Shown one piece after another: positions 6,514 to 7,408 of a stretch of DNA of 7,408 nucleotides; position 1 is the stretch's first letter; each line of letters starts with the position of its first letter. The notes under the pieces were generated by a model. It ran no database searches, was not told the DNA's origin, and was given only the letters and a program-made list of their open reading frames with translations. The translations under genes were made by a program, and so were the position numbers. The stretch is from CAZYWA01 sp964650975 [NCBI: uncultured bacterium] (GTDB lineage Bacteria > JADJOY01). The stretch is from assembly GCA_964650975.1 (NCBI GenBank), contig CAZYWA010000413.1:1-7408 (forward strand), given 5' to 3'.

Positions 6514-7408
6514 CCGATCCCGCGATCCTCGAGGAGCCCGACGACCGCGCCGTCGCCGCCTACGACGGGCGGCTGGTGCGACGTCTCTGGGACTTCGTCT
6601 ACCCGCACCGGAAGACGCTGGTGCTGACCACGGCGCTCTTGCCGGTGATCACCGCGTTCGAGCTGGCGCAGCCGCTCCTGGTTCGCGCCGCCATCGACCA
6701 CGCGATCGTGCCGCGCCATTTGACCGGCCTCTTGGCGCTGGCGGGCGCTTTCCTGGTGGTCCTGGTGATCGAGATGGGGGCTCGCTACCTGCAGACCATC
6801 ACGATGCAGGAGACCGGCCAGCTGGTGGTGCGCGATCTGCGCTCGGCGCTCTTCCGCAAGGTTCAGGGCTTGCCGTCGAGCTACTTCGACCGCAATCCGC
6901 TGGGCCGCACCCTGGCGCGCATCACCAACGACGTCGAGGGCGTGCAGGAGATGTTCGGCGCCGGTGTGTTCGCGCTGATCGGCGACGTGGTGACGCTGGT
7001 CGGGATCATGACCGTGATGGTGGCGCTCGACTGGAAGATGGCGCTCATCACGTTCGCGATCGTGCCGTGCTTCGTCCCCGCGGTGCTGCTGCTGCGCTCG
7101 CGGCTGCGAACGGCCTACCGGACCATCCGTCGCTCGCTCGCGCATCTCGCGGGATACGTGAGCGAGACCCTCTCGGGCCTGGCGATCACCCAGGCCTTCA
7201 ATCAAGAGGAGCGGCGCTTCAAAGGCTTCGACGAGCTGAACGGCCGCTATCGCGCGGCGGCGCTGGGTGCGATCCAGGCGGACGCGGTGCTCTTCTCGCT
7301 GGTGGAGATGGTGGGAACCCTGGCGGGTGCGGCGCTGCTCTGGTTCGGCGGCGTGGGGATCGCCAAGGGCTTCGCGACCTTCGGGACGCTGGTGGCCTTC
7401 CTCGATTT
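6510..7408 (+). CDS. ABC exporter half-transporter, MdlB-like partner (partial, 3' end missing)
   Basis: The frame is open from ATG 6510 to the window end, giving 299 complete codons and two further bases. It begins MTDPAILEEPDDRAVAAYDG and continues with RLVRRLWDFVYPHRKTL, a typical start for the second subunit of heterodimeric exporters (MdlB, TM288 or YheH type). Membrane helices lie at about 36-58, 72-94, 152-172, 176-196 and 258-282, with the sixth just starting at the edge. The first coupling region is LPSSYFDRNPLGRTLARITND (121-141). The second intracellular region, about 200-250, contains AGYVSETLSGLAITQAFNQEE, where the conserved E-x-L-x-G and Q-A-F-x-Q-E pattern is clear. It differs substantially from the neighbouring subunit, so it is a true partner and not a recent tandem copy. 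The nucleotide-binding domain lies beyond the window, so the prediction that it carries the intact catalytic Glu cannot be tested here. The start overlaps the stop of the preceding gene by four bases. Confidence 0.93.
   Translation, partial: MTDPAILEEPDDRAVAAYDGRLVRRLWDFVYPHRKTLVLTTALLPVITAFELAQPLLVRAAIDHAIVPRHLTGLLALAGAFLVVLVIEMGARYLQTITMQETGQLVVRDLRSALFRKVQGLPSSYFDRNPLGRTLARITNDVEGVQEMFGAGVFALIGDVVTLVGIMTVMVALDWKMALITFAIVPCFVPAVLLLRSRLRTAYRTIRRSLAHLAGYVSETLSGLAITQAFNQEERRFKGFDELNGRYRAAALGAIQADAVLFSLVEMVGTLAGAALLWFGGVGIAKGFATFGTLVAFLD

Noticed and set aside
6426-7205. A 259-codon minus-strand open frame over the second ABC gene
   Set aside because: It is in register with the real + strand gene and has the same biased composition. 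The + strand reading shows clear ABC membrane-domain motifs.

Overview
The window is compact, high-GC coding sequence (G/C dominates third codon positions), all on the + strand. It looks like an efflux locus of a Gram-negative (diderm) bacterium: it encodes the periplasmic adaptor and inner-membrane pump of a tripartite RND system, followed by a pair of ABC half-exporters. Codon use and the Ala/Gly/Pro/Arg-rich proteins suggest a high-GC lineage outside the enterics. Myxococcota, Gemmatimonadota, Acidobacteriota or Eisenbacteria-like groups would all fit, but nothing here fixes the phylum, and that placement is inference.

Layout. Bases 1-41 are probably the last codons of an upstream gene (stop at 32-34). 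Bases 42-1235 encode an AcrA/MexA-type membrane fusion protein. Bases 1287-4652 encode an AcrB/MexB-type HAE1 RND permease of 1121 residues with all the proton-relay residues. It is about 70 residues longer than AcrB because of an extra hydrophobic block between TM6 and TM7. Bases 4653-4764 are a 112-base gap with small GC-rich hairpins. Bases 4765-6513 encode an MdlA-like ABC half-transporter with Asp in place of the catalytic Glu after Walker B and an LSVGQ signature. Bases 6510-7408 encode the membrane domain of its MdlB-like partner, starting in an ATGA overlap and cut by the window end before the nucleotide-binding domain.

How the genes work together. The adaptor and RND pump should form a proton-driven complex that exports hydrophobic or amphiphilic compounds across both membranes. 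It needs a TolC-type outer-membrane channel, which is not encoded here. The two ABC proteins should form a heterodimeric ATP-driven exporter in the inner membrane with one degenerate ATP site. Whether the four genes share one transcript is uncertain, because the 112-base gap could hold a promoter or a weak terminator.

I see no wholly new system. The least ordinary item is the duplicated-looking two-helix insertion in the RND pump. No RNA genes, CRISPR arrays, mobile elements or origins were seen.
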